Source of the DNA: Gautieria morchelliformis
Lineage: Eukaryota > Basidiomycota > Agaricomycetes > Gomphales > Gomphaceae
Assembly (NCBI GenBank): GCA_015179125.1
Contig: WHVA01000002.1
Coordinates: forward strand, 658,341 to 722,340
Direction: 5' to 3'
DNA length: 64,000 nucleotides
Below, one piece after another: positions 21,843-33,433 of this stretch; the first letter of the stretch is position 1, and every line of letters begins with the position of its first letter. A program made the position numbers and the translations under genes. Below the pieces are notes generated by a model that made no database searches, had not been told where the DNA came from, and saw only the letters and a list, made by a program, of their open reading frames with translations.

Positions 21843-22951
21843 GATAGATGATGATATAATGACGTGCGTGGTAGGTACAAATACTGTGGGTGGCGAGAGT
21901 AGACAGCAAGAGGATAACAGTGAAGTACATCTGCTACTGATTTATATACACAATGGACGGTCTGGGACTGACAGAATTCAAAACCCGCTACCCGGCTGTT
22001 TAGCGCGTGTCCACCGAGACATACAGAAAAAAATTCATGTTGGCTAGAATACATCGACAGGTAACCAGTAGCTAGAGCTGAGGCATCGCAAAGAACCCGG
22101 AGACATATATTCACATGGAAGACGCAGAGTGGAGTAGCTGTGAAAAAAAAGTCTATGCCGCAGAGACCGAGAAAATGAGGCCAAATTTTAGTACCATGCG
22201 TGTAGCGACCAACATAGCCCTAGCCTGGGGTCAAATAAAATGACATAACAAAATAAAAATAAAAATTATTAATATCTAAGCGCCAATGAGTTGTCCTTAT
22301 AATTGTTCCAAGTCTTGCACGGTACATATTTGCATGTTATTACATGCCCACGATCTACGGGTGAGGATTCAGAATAAGCAAATGTCCAATTTAAGTACCA
22401 ATTTAAGTATTCGAGTCACCATATTCACTGCAACTAGAAGCTGGCCGGCTTTTCTTATAATATTGGGACCAGCATCATCGAGACCGTTCTGAGACTGCTG
22501 ACCCGGAAGGATAGATGCCGAGAAGCATATCGACGAGAATGTGAAGGTAAACTAATATCCAGAGATCCCAAGCCCACGTAATTCGAGCCAAGAATATCAG
22601 ATCGATGAATCGTTCAGGATAACTAATAAACTTCACAGCAAGAAACCTGACTTTCAGCGAGAAATGGATCATCATATATGTGTTGCGAAAAGAGAGCGCA
22701 TAAAATTTTTGAGACAGTTGCGTGAGACGAAAGCTAGATATGAATGCGGTAAATACAGTATACACGACGTTACAGTATACACGACGTGAGGCGGCATCAC
22801 GGTGCTGGAATAGGACTAGTGGGAATATCACTGCCTTCTCCGGTCGCGGGTGTAGGTGGTAATAGCAAGGCGCTGGGTCCTGGAGTCTTCGCAAGCATGC
22901 TGCAGAAGCATATCAGCTGAAACACGATCCTTGCTGTACTCTCGCATGCAC
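21843..22951. other. No gene recognised
   Basis: Contains the 3' flank of glyoxal oxidase from about 22728, including a 17-bp direct repeat TACAGTATACACGACGT (near 22756-22788). The minus-strand frame 22475-22894 overlaps this repeated flank and has no known domain. Confidence 0.4.
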
Positions 22952-25227
22952 TCACTTTGCTATGGCCCCCTGGTCTACCGGAGGAGACCTGCCGGTACCG
23001 ATGATTGTTTTGTGCCCAAAGCTAGGCACGCCAGTGTTTGTCACAACGTAAAGGTACGCTGGCCCCGGGGGGTATATCATTCCATTCGGCGGTGCATGGA
23101 CAGTAAGCGTAGTGTGATCACCCGAAAGCGTTGTCGTAAGTTGAACAAGGCGCTGATCCATGTGCACACCATGGGTCGCAAAGCCAAGGTCCATCAATGA
23201 GACTGCTCAGCGAATGGATCAGAAAAAAAAGATCGTTTGTCCATCTATATGCGCACCTGTAACGCTGGTCACAGAAGAGGCAAGGGTAACGTGCAGAGTA
23301 AATGTGGTACCAAAGCCGATGGTACCAGGTAAGCCGGTGTAACTTGGCCGGGGACCATTCAAATATGAGGGCGCCAACCATTCAACTCGATATTCTGTTG
23401 CATATTTAACCGTAGACACGTCGTTGTTTGGGTTGGAACCCGCCAACATTATCCTTCCGTCAGGGGTAAGAGTTGCAACAGAATGATACATTCGTGCAAT
23501 TGTCGACTTCGGAAGATCCGCTTGAGAAAAACGAGCTCCCGCAGCAGCAGTGGGATTGTATAAAACGCCTTGGAATGCAGGGTTGTCTGCATTGGACGCT
23601 CCAATCCTGTTCGCGACCTGTGAAATCGGATTAATAGCTTTGAGACATTGCCACAATTAGTACCTACATTTCCGTAGCCTGCGACCCCCGTCTGGGCACC
23701 ATTGACCAGGAAAACTCGACCATCAGGAAGCAAAATTGCATCCACCATGGTTCTGGCTTGTGGCATCGATTCAACATGCCACCCAGCTGCAATGCCGGCT
23801 GTATTCAACACCATACGAATGCATTGTTTTGAAGCCGGCGTTTGGGAAGAAATTGTTGCTGAGTTGACAGTGTCAGATATAGTAGAGCCACCACAAATGA
23901 GCACTTCGGGAGTGTAGTTGTTGGTGGGTGATAGCGGCAGAAGAACTGCGGACGCCGAAAAGGGAGACCTATAAAGATATGTATCAGGGGGCAGTGACCG
24001 AGAAAATTCAAATTGAATGCAACCCACGTAACGCGCACTCCATTGGGTATTCCCGGAAGCCTCCTTTCCACGTTAGTTCTCCAGTTAAAGATCATTGCCT
24101 TCGTGTTGGCCGCAATGAAGAGCGTCCCGTCTGGAAGTTCTAATATGATAGGAAAGTGGTTTGCATTGAGAGTATCTTTCAGAAACTACATGAAGATTAG
24201 GCGACACTGCTAATGAAGTAAGTCGAGAAGTAAGCAGACACCTACCTGGCTGGGAATCTGCAATCCATTGTGACCATTGATATTTTTTGGGGGGAAAAAC
24301 TCATAAGTTGGGTTGAGCATCGATGCGCTGTCGATAAACCTGCAATATTAAATTTAATCAATCAATCGAAGTGGGAGGAAAATACGCCTAGTCGCACCCG
24401 CCGTTGAATGAGCCACCAAGGATGATGACCGATCCGTCATCAAGCCTCGCAGCGCTTGGATACCACCTGTTTGAAGTCATACGAACACGCGTGGGACTTT
24501 CAAAAATGTCGCAATTGCCCGTGTTGCAAGGCGTGAACATTCGAATAGCCTGCAAGCCATTCGTGTTGCCTTATATTCAAATTCAATATAAGAAAACATG
24601 AATGTTTATGGATTAATCAGTATATACCTGTGCCAACGACAGGATTCCCCCCTGCACAGATTGGTTAGCGTAAGCCTTTAATAATCAACAATCCTGTTGA
24701 AACCCACCAGTGTCGATTAAAGTTCCATTGGAGAGGTGTGCACCTGGAGAGATGTTATGTCAGCAATGGATCAATCTGTAGTGGATGGCTTAATTCGCAC
24801 CGCCAGCACAAAAAGAGTTGCTCTGGGGATTGAGAGCCCTCACAGCATCATTCGTGATGTCGTACTCTACTACCCATGCCCGCTTCCCGTTGTTGATCAG
24901 AGGGTTTTTCTCAACCTTTAGAAATGCATTGGGGAAACCGAAGTGGGTCATGAGTCAAGACATTACATACCTTGTCAAATATGACTGCTTTGGTCTCGGA
25001 AACTATGGCCATTTGCATGGCAGCCACGCCGGTTGTACTGAGTAAAGGATTTTAGAGTGATAGTTGACGAGAGTATGGTGGTATTACCCATGCTGAGACA
25101 GTGACCAAGGCCCTGATACAAAGGCACGGGCTGCGAGCTGGTGTATAGTGGAATTCGGAGTTGCCGCAGCGAGGGCTAAAGCGGACAGGGACACCTTCAG
25201 CAATGCGCAGCGAAGTATGGCCTGCAT
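22952..25227 (-). CDS. glx: Glyoxal oxidase (copper radical oxidase, AA5_1)
   Basis: Eleven exons (25088-25227, 24971-25037, 24801-24915, 24708-24743, 24628-24651, 24398-24569, 24246-24339, 24028-24185, 23668-23968, 23257-23617, 22952-23202), with introns of 50-60 nt, give 572 residues in frame. A signal peptide (LRCALLKVSLSALALAAATP) marks secretion. Expected active-site residues are all present: Cys105 (SFCAGG) and Tyr164 (RWYPS) for the thioether radical cofactor, Tyr413-His414 (RMYHS), and His500 (ATHGVHMDQR) for copper. The C-terminal part (PPNGMIYPPGPAYLYVVTNTG) is the DUF1929 domain. The enzyme oxidises small aldehydes to acids and makes H2O2 for lignin-degrading peroxidases. The substrate of this paralogue is not certain. 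Confidence 0.95.
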
Positions 25228-27600
25228 CTTTCGAGTACCTGTTTGGAATGGAGGGGGAGTTGACACAGAGGCGATGGTCGTTATATAGAGCTGTAGACAC
25301 AGTCAGCAGACGAGCCAAGTGACATCCCCGACGACTCACACCGTCCCCAAAAAAGACATACCATTCAAGGGGTTTGCTTTGTACATGGCACTTCCAATGC
25401 ACATGATTTTCAGGGTGTAGAATTCTGCGCTCTACGGACAATTCAAGGCGTTAGATTGGCAGGCACAATCAACGCCGCGGCGTCTTCGGAGCTGCAGCGA
25501 ACGAAGTAAGTATTCGGCCCTCGTCATGAACTATTCTTAAACAAATAAACTTACAATAATATTTCTGGCTGATTTGCTTGCCATGATACCCATTGGAATG
25601 TGATATCAGGGTCAGAGGCAGAAGCGAGAGATCCAACAGCTATAGTACCCATAGCCAAGCAATCGTGCAAGTTAGGGGATGCTCGGATCCGGCGGCACTA
25701 CAAGCGAGTTCTAATCCTCTCAATCTCTAGATAGCCACCCAGGGGTCTAACCTGTACACAGTGACGGTTGGAAGCATGCCTGGATTGCCGCTGCAACCGT
25801 AATTCACTCCCCTCACCCTGGCAGAGCTTGCCGACCGCACCACATGATGGTGAAGCGCAATAGACAAAGATCTACGAAAAGAGCGTTAGTAAGATACGAA
25901 CGACGGGAACAGCTTTAGGTTTTTCCGCAGAAACTTGAGTAGAGCATATGCATAAGCAATGGAGTGCATTCGAGATAAAAACTAGACAGAGACATAGACA
26001 AAAGATGACCAAGATGGGTCGGTCCATCACAAAGTTTAAATTAGTGCTGCGCATGCATGCTGACAGAATCAAAAGATAGTGTGCTTAAACTGAGGGCGAG
26101 GTCATGTACGGATCAGGTGGGTGCAAAGTGTTAAGGTCATTAGCGCTTGCCGGTCCCGGCTTGCCCCGAGGCGCAATCGGCACTTTGACTCGAAGCTCTG
26201 AATGAAACCGAGCTTGAGACTGACCGCATATTTCATTTCGTCTGACTTCCACCCAAACGCGGGAAGCAAAGCTCGACCGGGAGAGGTGTCACCTGGGATT
26301 GAGTCTTCTATGCTCGGCGGCAGGGGGCCAGGCCATCATCGCCTACGATTCAAAGACACGTCAGGCAGGCCGCATGACAAGTGGTGGTGTTTGAGATCTG
26401 AGACCGCTGGTCTGCTGCCATGGAGGACTTCCAAAGGAGCTTGCGTAGTTATGACCTGCAGGCAAGCCGATCTTTGTCTCTGTCTTCACCCAATCTAATG
26501 GCTTGACCAACATCGATAACAGGCTTCGAGGACCATTCTGCAGGCACCAGGCACTATTCCAGACTCTGATAAAGGGGTATCGGCCCTTACTCAGTATAAC
26601 GTATACCATACAGTAGCTGAGTAAGTAGTATCTCTACGACTTTGACACTAGCGCGCAGCCTCGTAACCGAGGCTTCCAACAGCTGGGCATAGTGAGATAG
26701 CTACATTTTTTGCGCCTCGGTGAATACACATAGCCAGCAGGACATCATGCATCATTACGCACATATCCACTTGTTGGAGTCTCCAACCTCTCCCGGAGTG
26801 CACACTATTTCATTTCGGAAAAGTTACTGACGTACAAAAACTCAACCCAACTCGTCGAATTTCAAATTGCTACTGAAGAAGTGTGCTCAAAGTAGGCGCC
26901 GATTTGACTCACAGCACATGGAGTAACATGATCAAACTGTCCATGCATGCACTGTGCATGCTTCGTTCGTAATTATAAGTTGTGCGCTCCTCGAAGTTGG
27001 GTCTGCTGTTTGGCTTCTGTCGATTGCTTCATTGCTTCTGGGGTAAGCTGCCTTATGACACGTAGCCACGGCGCACCTAGAATAAGCCCTACCGTCACTT
27101 TCACAAGGAATCGATCTCGTATACCACCTAGTAGGTGGTATATATCATGTCTGGTACGGTATTAACCGAACTCTAATTCCAATAGGGCCATTACTTTTAC
27201 ATACGGTAAGCAATGTCTAAAAATATTTTCCCAGTGTTACCCAGCAGGCCCACCACGTTGAGCCTTCATCGATCATCATAGTGGCAGGCTCACTGACAGT
27301 TCACAAGTATCAGTGAGGCTTTCCCGCTCTCCCGTCTTCAGTTGTATGTAGTCTGTTTTCTAAAGGCCTTCTGCGCGCTGCTACGGGAAGCCTCTCGTAC
27401 TCGTTAAATTTCTCCCATGCTCGCTAATGGCATTACAAAGCTCACATTAACCGTGAACATCTTTCTTGTGGATCCGCTACGGACCACCGTATCTCCCTGC
27501 TCTGTATTGCCGCGAAGGCAATATTTCTCCAAGGCTGACAGCTGTCGAGTGGTCACTCAGTTTATATGGTTTCAGGTCACGATACTGTCACATGTCCGCC
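25228..27600. other. Gene-poor stretch
   Basis: 25228 onward should hold the glyoxal oxidase promoter. A minus-strand peptide MGTIAVGSLASASDPDITFQ near 25560-25660 looks coding-like and ends at a GTAAGT donor, but I could not find partner exons. The rest (26100-27600) shows only short frames. A perfect 10-bp-arm hairpin ATACCACCTA/TAGGTGGTAT lies at 27121-27141. Confidence 0.4.
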
Positions 27601-27988
27601 CATGCGTGCACTTAACTTACTTCGGCCATATTGTAGAGGCGGTCGCGGTTCTTCACGGGGTGCGGGGATGTGCGGTGCGCCAGCGTGGCCGTGCCCCGCC
27701 ACGGCGACGCGCGCACGCGGCCCCAGGCGGAGAGGCGCAACGTTGCTCGCGCTCTCCAGCCCGGGCGCCCCACTGGGCCGCTTCGCTGGGGGCTTGTCCC
27801 CGGGCCCCGACGCGCCAATGCACACGCCCTCCCCGCTGACATAAACCTCACGCTCGGCCGCGCCGCTGAACTCCCGGAGTCCCGTGCCGGCGCCGTCTTG
27901 AAGTACTCCCGCCGTCTGGGAGTGTCGGTGTCGTCGCCCGCCCGCCCGTATCTGAACATGCGCCTGGCCCCGCCCTCGAAAAACGCGC

Positions 27989-27996
27989 GCTCCTGC
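27989..27996. repeat. Left target-site duplication
   Basis: GCTCCTGC, repeated exactly at 28838-28845. Confidence 0.9.
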
Positions 27997-28837
27997 TAGT
28001 GATGGGCACGGCTCGGCCCAGGCCGTCTGCCGAGCCAGGCCGAGCCGCCGATAGGCCGAGCCAAACCAGGCCCAAGCCGTTGGCATATCCGGCTCCAGGG
28101 CCTGGCGGCTCAGGTTTTGACAGGCCAGAGCCGAGCCAGGAAGCCAGGGCCTGCGGGCGCTTAAATCCAGGATCTTCGGTCGCCGAAAAGGACATCTGTG
28201 CTCTGATACTGGCACGTACATAAGCAGTTTTTCATGATATGTAGTGTAGTTACAGTGGTCTTAAACCTTACTCTCTACCCACTTGCCATCTGTTGGAGTT
28301 GCAAACCGCAGCGCCCGAAGCCCCTGATTAGTCAGCAGGTCATTATTGACCGTTTTAGGTCTTGCGCAGTCGCAAGACATTCTTTTATTCCCCTTTATTG
28401 CGAGTCTTATTGTTCTCATGAACTTATAAGTAGCTATTGTCATGTAAAGTCTCCCTCAGTGGTTTGACACCGTGCAAACACTGAATTGATTTGTCGTCGT
28501 ATAGTTTTGTTATTATTATACCATCCACTTGCCATGTGTCGTCATCGTATCGATGATTCCGACGATTCCAGGGCAGGTAGTGATTGCGACGACATCATCG
28601 ACGATGAGGAAGAATTTTAAGGAAGAATTTTAATCTCTTTTGCGCTACATACAAAAAAATGATATCTGTGTCTACAATCCATTCCCCCACCAACAAGCCA
28701 TGGCCCAAGCCAAGGCCAAGCTGGAGCTGAGCCAGGCCAAGTGCCAACGGCCTGGCTCAGGATTTTGCAAGCCAAAGCCAGCGCTAACCAGGCCAAAGCC
28801 ACGGCTTTCAGGCCAAGCCAGGCCGTGCCCATCACTA
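27997..28837. mobile_element. Non-autonomous hAT-type element, 841 bp
   Basis: Inverted ends TAGTGATGGGCACGGC (left) and its reverse complement (right) with perfect 8-bp target duplications GCTCCTGC. The subterminal parts are packed with GGC(C)(A/T)AGCC and GAGCCAGGCC repeats in opposite orientation at the two ends, which fits hAT transposase binding arrays. The centre is AT-richer and has no transposase frame. It is a different family from the element at 15186. Confidence 0.85.
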
Positions 28838-28845
28838 GCTCCTGC
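28838..28845. repeat. Right target-site duplication
   Basis: GCTCCTGC, identical to 27989-27996. Confidence 0.9.
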
Positions 28846-29045
28846 ACGCCAAACCGCGCGGACGTCCCGTGCCATGCACAGCGGCCCCGCTCGCGCGGGA
28901 TCTGCCTGTTCTTCTTGAGCTCACCCCTGCGCACACGCCTCGCATGGGCAGCGTGCGTCCTCCGCGGTGAAGCACCCCGCGTCGCGGTGGGCGTGCGGGT
29001 CGTGGGGGAAGGAGCCGCCACTTGGGGGACATGTTGGCAATAGCT

Positions 29046-29851
29046 TCATGAGCTCGTGCCTGGTGGTCACTCTTGCGCTGATACCGGCGCATCTATTACA
29101 CGTGCATGCGTTATCAGACGTGCGCGCATCTTGCCGGCCCCTTTAACCCTGAGCGGGGTTCCGGGGCTGCTCAAGGCACTGATCCGAGATGGAGCGCAGG
29201 AGGCGCTCCATCGTTCCTGAATGACATATGAGCTCCACAGATCAAGGCACAAGTACCTAATGACCAGATAGGTACATACTCCAGCACCGGTGCATACATC
29301 ATGCACCAGCGGCACCTGTTCACTCCACAAGCGAGTGGCGGTGGCAGTGTCTCCTGGTGTGTGGGTGTACACAGTGTCGTGAATGTCGAGGGATGAAGAA
29401 GATACGGGCGGCTGCAAGTTAGGAGGCAGAAAGGAGGCGGGAATGGGTTGGGTGAGTGTGGCTGTCGGTCGGGAAAATAATATGACGGGAGTGGGGTTTA
29501 CTTCCCACTAGATGACGGGACCCCTTGTTTAAGAAATCAATCCCGAGCGCCGACACATTTGTTCACAGGTCATGTGACCCGATCTGTGGTCTCGCGAGGC
29601 TCGACCTTGAGTCATTCACATCTTTCATAGCATAGCTTCGTTCAAAGCTAGTTAAATAGCTAGGGAACATGTACAGAACCTTAGGCAGTAAGAAACTCCA
29701 TTTGTGCTATTGTAGCTGGCTGTATTGAAGCCACAGTTCTCATCGTATTGGCCCCAGACTCGCTTCAGTCCTTAATTGGTGCTTGAATCTATTTCTCCCT
29801 AGCTCCCTTCCCACTCATCATATATGTACGCAGTAGCTTGCACGCCATGAC
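29046..29851. other. No gene recognised
   Basis: Contains a 10-bp-arm hairpin at 29188-29212 (GATGGAGCGC). The 116-codon minus-strand frame 29067-29417 has no domain I know. Confidence 0.4.
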
Positions 29852-31252
29852 TTACAACACCGCGTATAGTCTAAAGATGCAGGTTGACGACTTGGCCTTG
29901 TCGTACTCGATGGCCTCTTCTTCGTTCTCTGGGATGATTGTGCATACTGGTGGGAGCCACCCTGGGGTGTGGCGAGTGGGTTGCATGACTTCGAGCTTGC
30001 CAGGTCGCAGATTGTGTGTGTGCAGGAGTTCGTGCAACGGGGACCTGTGCTTTTTGACATACCTGGTGGCTCTCTTGAGGCGCGGGTGCAATGGGTGGTC
30101 CGGTGGGAGGGAGAGCAACCAGAGTGTTGCATTGTGCATATGCTTGTCCAACCTGAGGGTCATGGGAAGCAAATCTGCGTGCGCATCCAGGAGGTCGGTG
30201 GCGGTGGAGTGGAGGGCTCCGGTAATGTATATTGAAGCCATTCTCTGTACTCGTGCCAACTTACCTGCTACTCCTACAGAGCCCGTTGCCTTCCCTCCAT
30301 CTTCCCTCTGTCTCACTGGTGTGTACCACACGTCCGCTGCATACAACATCTTGGGGACTGCGATCGCCAGGTATAATTGTCGCATGTTCCGGTAAGCCAT
30401 CCCTTTGGTCGGTTTGGATAGCCTTCTGAATTGTAGTATCCAGTCTGTACCTTTGGCGACAGCGTAGATGGCATGTTCCTTGAACCGGAGCTCCTGGTCG
30501 AGGATCATGCCGAGGAGCTTGTGCGAGGGGGAAGGAGATATGACGGTTCCGTTGATGTTGATAGGGTGCCGCCAAAGAGGTATGGTCTTGCCAGGCTTTT
30601 CCGGGTCCTTTTCTCGCTTCCTAGTGAAATCTATAACCTTCATTTTCTCCATTTCGAAGTGGGAGTTGTGTGTCTTCGACCAGTCGCACGCTCCTTCTTT
30701 CCTGTTCATCATCTGTACAATCGCAGCGTGCATGTGGGTGAAAGAGGGCCCTGCTACTAGGAATGTAACGTTGTCGATGAACGCCAGAGCGATCTCGTCC
30801 TCTCCTTCTGTGCTACCTTGATTAGACCAGCATTGTAAAAATGGTAGAGGATGATGGATACGGGGTTGCCTTGGTCACAGCCATTGTCGATGTCAAGTAA
30901 ACCTGAGATGAAATTGTCGAACTGGATATGGGTCTGCCGCCCTTGTAGTCTGTTCCGTACCCAGGTGGTGTACTGAGGTGGGACCCCCCTTGTCCTCATG
31001 TTGTGGATCAGCGTTTCAACTGTGATGCTTGGAAATGCCCCTTTGATGTCTAGGAACAGTGCTGATACTACTTGCCCCTTCCTCCACTGTCTTTTGATGT
31101 AGTCTACCGTCAAGTGCAGCACGTCCGTCGTGTTCCTCCCGGGCCGACCTCCAAAATTGGTGCTAGGTAGTAGCTTAAGAGATTCCGCATAGTACGTCAG
31201 TGTTTCTGCTACGCAGCCTGACAACGGCTTCGCCAGGGTCTCCATCAGTGTT
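29852..31252 (-). pseudogene. LINE-1 reverse transcriptase, C-terminal part
   Basis: Two frames continue each other. Frame 30757-31245 carries ALFLDIKGAFPSITVETL (RT motif A) and GCDQGNPVSIILYHF. A frameshift near 30815 leads to frame 29852-30733, which carries LLGMILDQELRFKEHA and PKMLYAADVWY. At the joint the YxDD-type motif reads AFIDNVTFLVAG: the second Asp is Asn, so the polymerase centre is inactive. The protein breaks off just where the RNase H domain should begin. Confidence 0.8.
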
Positions 31253-31394
31253 TTTTTTTATTTTTTATTTTTTATTATCCATTTTGTCTTTTCGGGCGGT
31301 GCCCTATGTAAGATGATGCATACAGGTGTTCGGTCGACAACATTTGATCTATCTACCCTTTCTCCTCAATCTCTGCATGAGCTCCATCAGTGTT
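31240..31394 (-). mobile_element. Nested 5'-truncated LINE copy with target duplication
   Basis: A 129-bp insert (31253-31381) is flanked by exact copies of CTCCATCAGTGTT (31240-31252 and 31382-31394). On the plus strand it starts with a T-rich tail, then CGGGCGGTGCCCTATGTA (31294-31311), the same terminal hairpin as the other LINE tails. Removing it and one target copy restores the RT reading frame across PITLME/TLAKPLSG. It is a clear case of target-primed insertion with extreme 5' truncation. Confidence 0.92.
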
Positions 31395-31835
31395 ATTGGG
31401 CGATATGCCTTGGCCAGGGCATAATTGGGCTTGCCTGGTTTACGGAGAGCCGCTATCGTTGTGGTTTTCCATTGCTGAGGGTACACACCGAGGTTGAATG
31501 TTGCGCAGTATAAGCACCCTAAATACGGGGTCAGTAAGTCTGCACAGTGGGTAAGCACCGAGTTGGAAAGTCCCGAGGGGCCCAAGGCCTCGTACGGGCT
31601 CATCCTTCCTATTACCCTGAGGATCTGCTGATTTGAGATCGGTTCGTAGTCGAATGCGGCCTTGGGGTAATGGGTAGCTGTATCGTGCTGCGGCTGCGCT
31701 CCCTGCAAAGGGAAGAAGGACTTAAAGAGCAATCTGCTCTTTTTGCTGTTGTCTGTCACCTTGTCCACGGTGCCGGCGTTTGTCGTTACTTTGAGTGGTG
31801 GGTACACCTCCAGTGGGACCCCTCGGTGCTGGCTG
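31382..31835 (-). pseudogene. LINE-1 reverse transcriptase, N-terminal part
   Basis: Encodes the linker LKVTTNAGTVDKVTDNSKKS and RT N-terminal motifs FDYEPISNQQI, MSPYEALGPSGLSNSV, LRKPGKPNYALAKAYRPITL. It continues into the RT part below 31252 once the nested insert is removed. Confidence 0.8.
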
Positions 31836-32135
31836 GCGATTTCTTGCATCTGTTCGAGAAAATGGTCGACGAGGTATTGGCCTGGAGCGCTCCTGAAGCT
31901 GTGGAGGGCCTTTATCGCCGGTTGATTGTCAATTGCGATTGCCACGTCTTCTACGTAGTCTAAATCCAATATCAGTTTTGCCGCAAGTATCAAGCCTACG
32001 AGTTTGGCCTTGTATACGGTGTGTTGATCGTCTGGGCCGAGGTGCTGCTGAAGCGATCTGCGCTGAGTGCCATTGATGTATAGGACCGCCGCCGCTCCAA
32101 CCCCTCCACCGTGGCTGGAGCCATCCGCGTGTTAT
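31836..32135 (-). pseudogene. Displaced RNase H fragment inside LINE-1
   Basis: The minus strand encodes ADGSSHGGGVGAAAVLYING (the first catalytic Asp in DGS), then HTVYKAKLVGLILAAKLI and VAIAIDNQPAIKALHSF, ending at RGVPLEV. These are the first two thirds of a LINE RNase H domain. It normally follows the RT, yet here it lies between the endonuclease and the RT. The sequence before it ends at DGGRTR and the sequence after it resumes at PLKVTTNAG, which are contiguous parts of the linker in related elements. A frameshift near 32010 splits the fragment. Confidence 0.75.
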
Positions 32136-33433
32136 ATTATGGATGGGAGATTAATCTCTATCCTTCCTGGTGCGTCCCCCATCGGTTGACGGGCCTGACA
32201 CCAGGCGACTTGCGGTCCAGACTGTTTTCTCGTCCGCTTGCTCCAGCCAGTCCGTCCAGAAGTCTTGTTTCATGCTCCTTATTTTGTTGGCATATTTGTT
32301 CCGTGCGTCATAGTATTGCTGATGGCTGGGGTGCAGTGAATCGTTGCGTGCCAATCTGGCGTGTCTCGCAGCCGTTCGCATTGCAGCTCAGGCCTGGCTG
32401 AGCTCTTTGGTTCACCACCGTTTGGAGTAGGGTGACGGTTTAGAGTACGGTACCAGCTCCTCGACTGTTGTGTTGATGGCTGTGGTGAGTTGTGTTAGGT
32501 TTTCATTGAATTGCTCCAGATTTTCGATTTCCGTGGGGGGGGGGGGGGGCAGTTCATCCAGACGTCACTGTAGCCCCTCTTGAAATGCTGGCCAGTCTAC
32601 CTGGCACCAGTTTCTTCTCGCTGGCTCGTTAGTCCTGGGTACTGATACATCTATGGTGCTGGAAACGGGAAAGTGGTCTGTGCAAGGGGGTTGGCGGTCT
32701 GGGAAGGTTGTACATTGTATGAATAGGTCATGGAGGGAGGCTGAGCAGAACACATTGTCCGGCCTTGTTAGGTTCTTGGTGTTGGATGCGCGCAGCGTTG
32801 GGATGTCTTTGGGCAGCGCCATTAACATGTCGTGTTGCGCCAGTAAGTCCAATAGTGTTTGTGCCGCGTCCAGATTGGCCGCAGTGAACAGATGGGAGTT
32901 TCGTTCTTTGTCCCAAAGGGGATGATGCCTGTTAATATCCCCCATCCACAGCATGTTTTCTTCGTTGATCGCCCTCGTGCCTCGATTGTCTGTCCGGATG
33001 ACCTCCTGGATACGCTGTAATGTGTCAGAGTGATCACAATCGTTATATATATTAAATAAGGTGATGGGGCCTGCATCAGTGTGCATTAGCATGGCTACCA
33101 CGTCCTGCATGTCGACATCTATTTGTTGCCACATGCTGGAGTTTAATCGTCTATTTATGAAGGTTGCGGCTCGGGTTTGTTTGGGGTTGTCGCGGTGTGC
33201 TGTAGGGGTCAGTGAATACCACCTGTGGTTGATTCGTGTGTTGCCTAGGAAATCAAAATACGGTTCTTGTAGTAGTAAGATATCGTACTCTGAAGGATCG
33301 ATAGAGTTGATAAGATCTTGCTGTGCCAGTCGGATTTGTTGAGGTTCTGCTGCCAAATTTTCAATGTCGTGATGCGAGGTTCGGTTGTTTCACTCATGAT
33401 GAAGGGGTGGGTTGGATGGGGTGTCTCTGTCAT
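32136..33433 (-). pseudogene. LINE-1 AP endonuclease and linker
   Basis: ORF2 starts at the ATG at 33433 (MTETPHPTHPFIMSETTEP) and shifts frame near 33340 into frame 32565-33356. Endonuclease motifs are QEPYFDFLG (Glu), WMGDINRHHPLWD and TDHFPV (the catalytic Asp-His pair near the end). A 14-bp G-run near 32537 disrupts the frame, after which 32151-32381 encodes NKYANKIRSMKQDFWTDWLE and DGGRTR. APE-type endonucleases nick target DNA to prime reverse transcription. Confidence 0.8.

Larger units (their letters stand above)
27601..29045 (-). pseudogene. GC-rich coding remnant split by a hAT element
   Basis: The parts 27601-27988 and 28846-29045 are far more GC-rich than the surroundings and read openly on several frames, as GC-rich sequence does. 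If the 841-bp element and one target copy are removed, a minus-strand frame runs from GRCAWHGTSARFGVQE into AFFEGGARRMFRYGRAG, suggesting one former exon. I do not recognise the family. The composition suggests either a foreign origin or a gene from another compositional domain. Confidence 0.35.

Noticed and set aside
27577-28221. 214-codon minus-strand protein
   Set aside because: It crosses the border of the 841-bp hAT-type element and is a result of high GC content and absence of stops.
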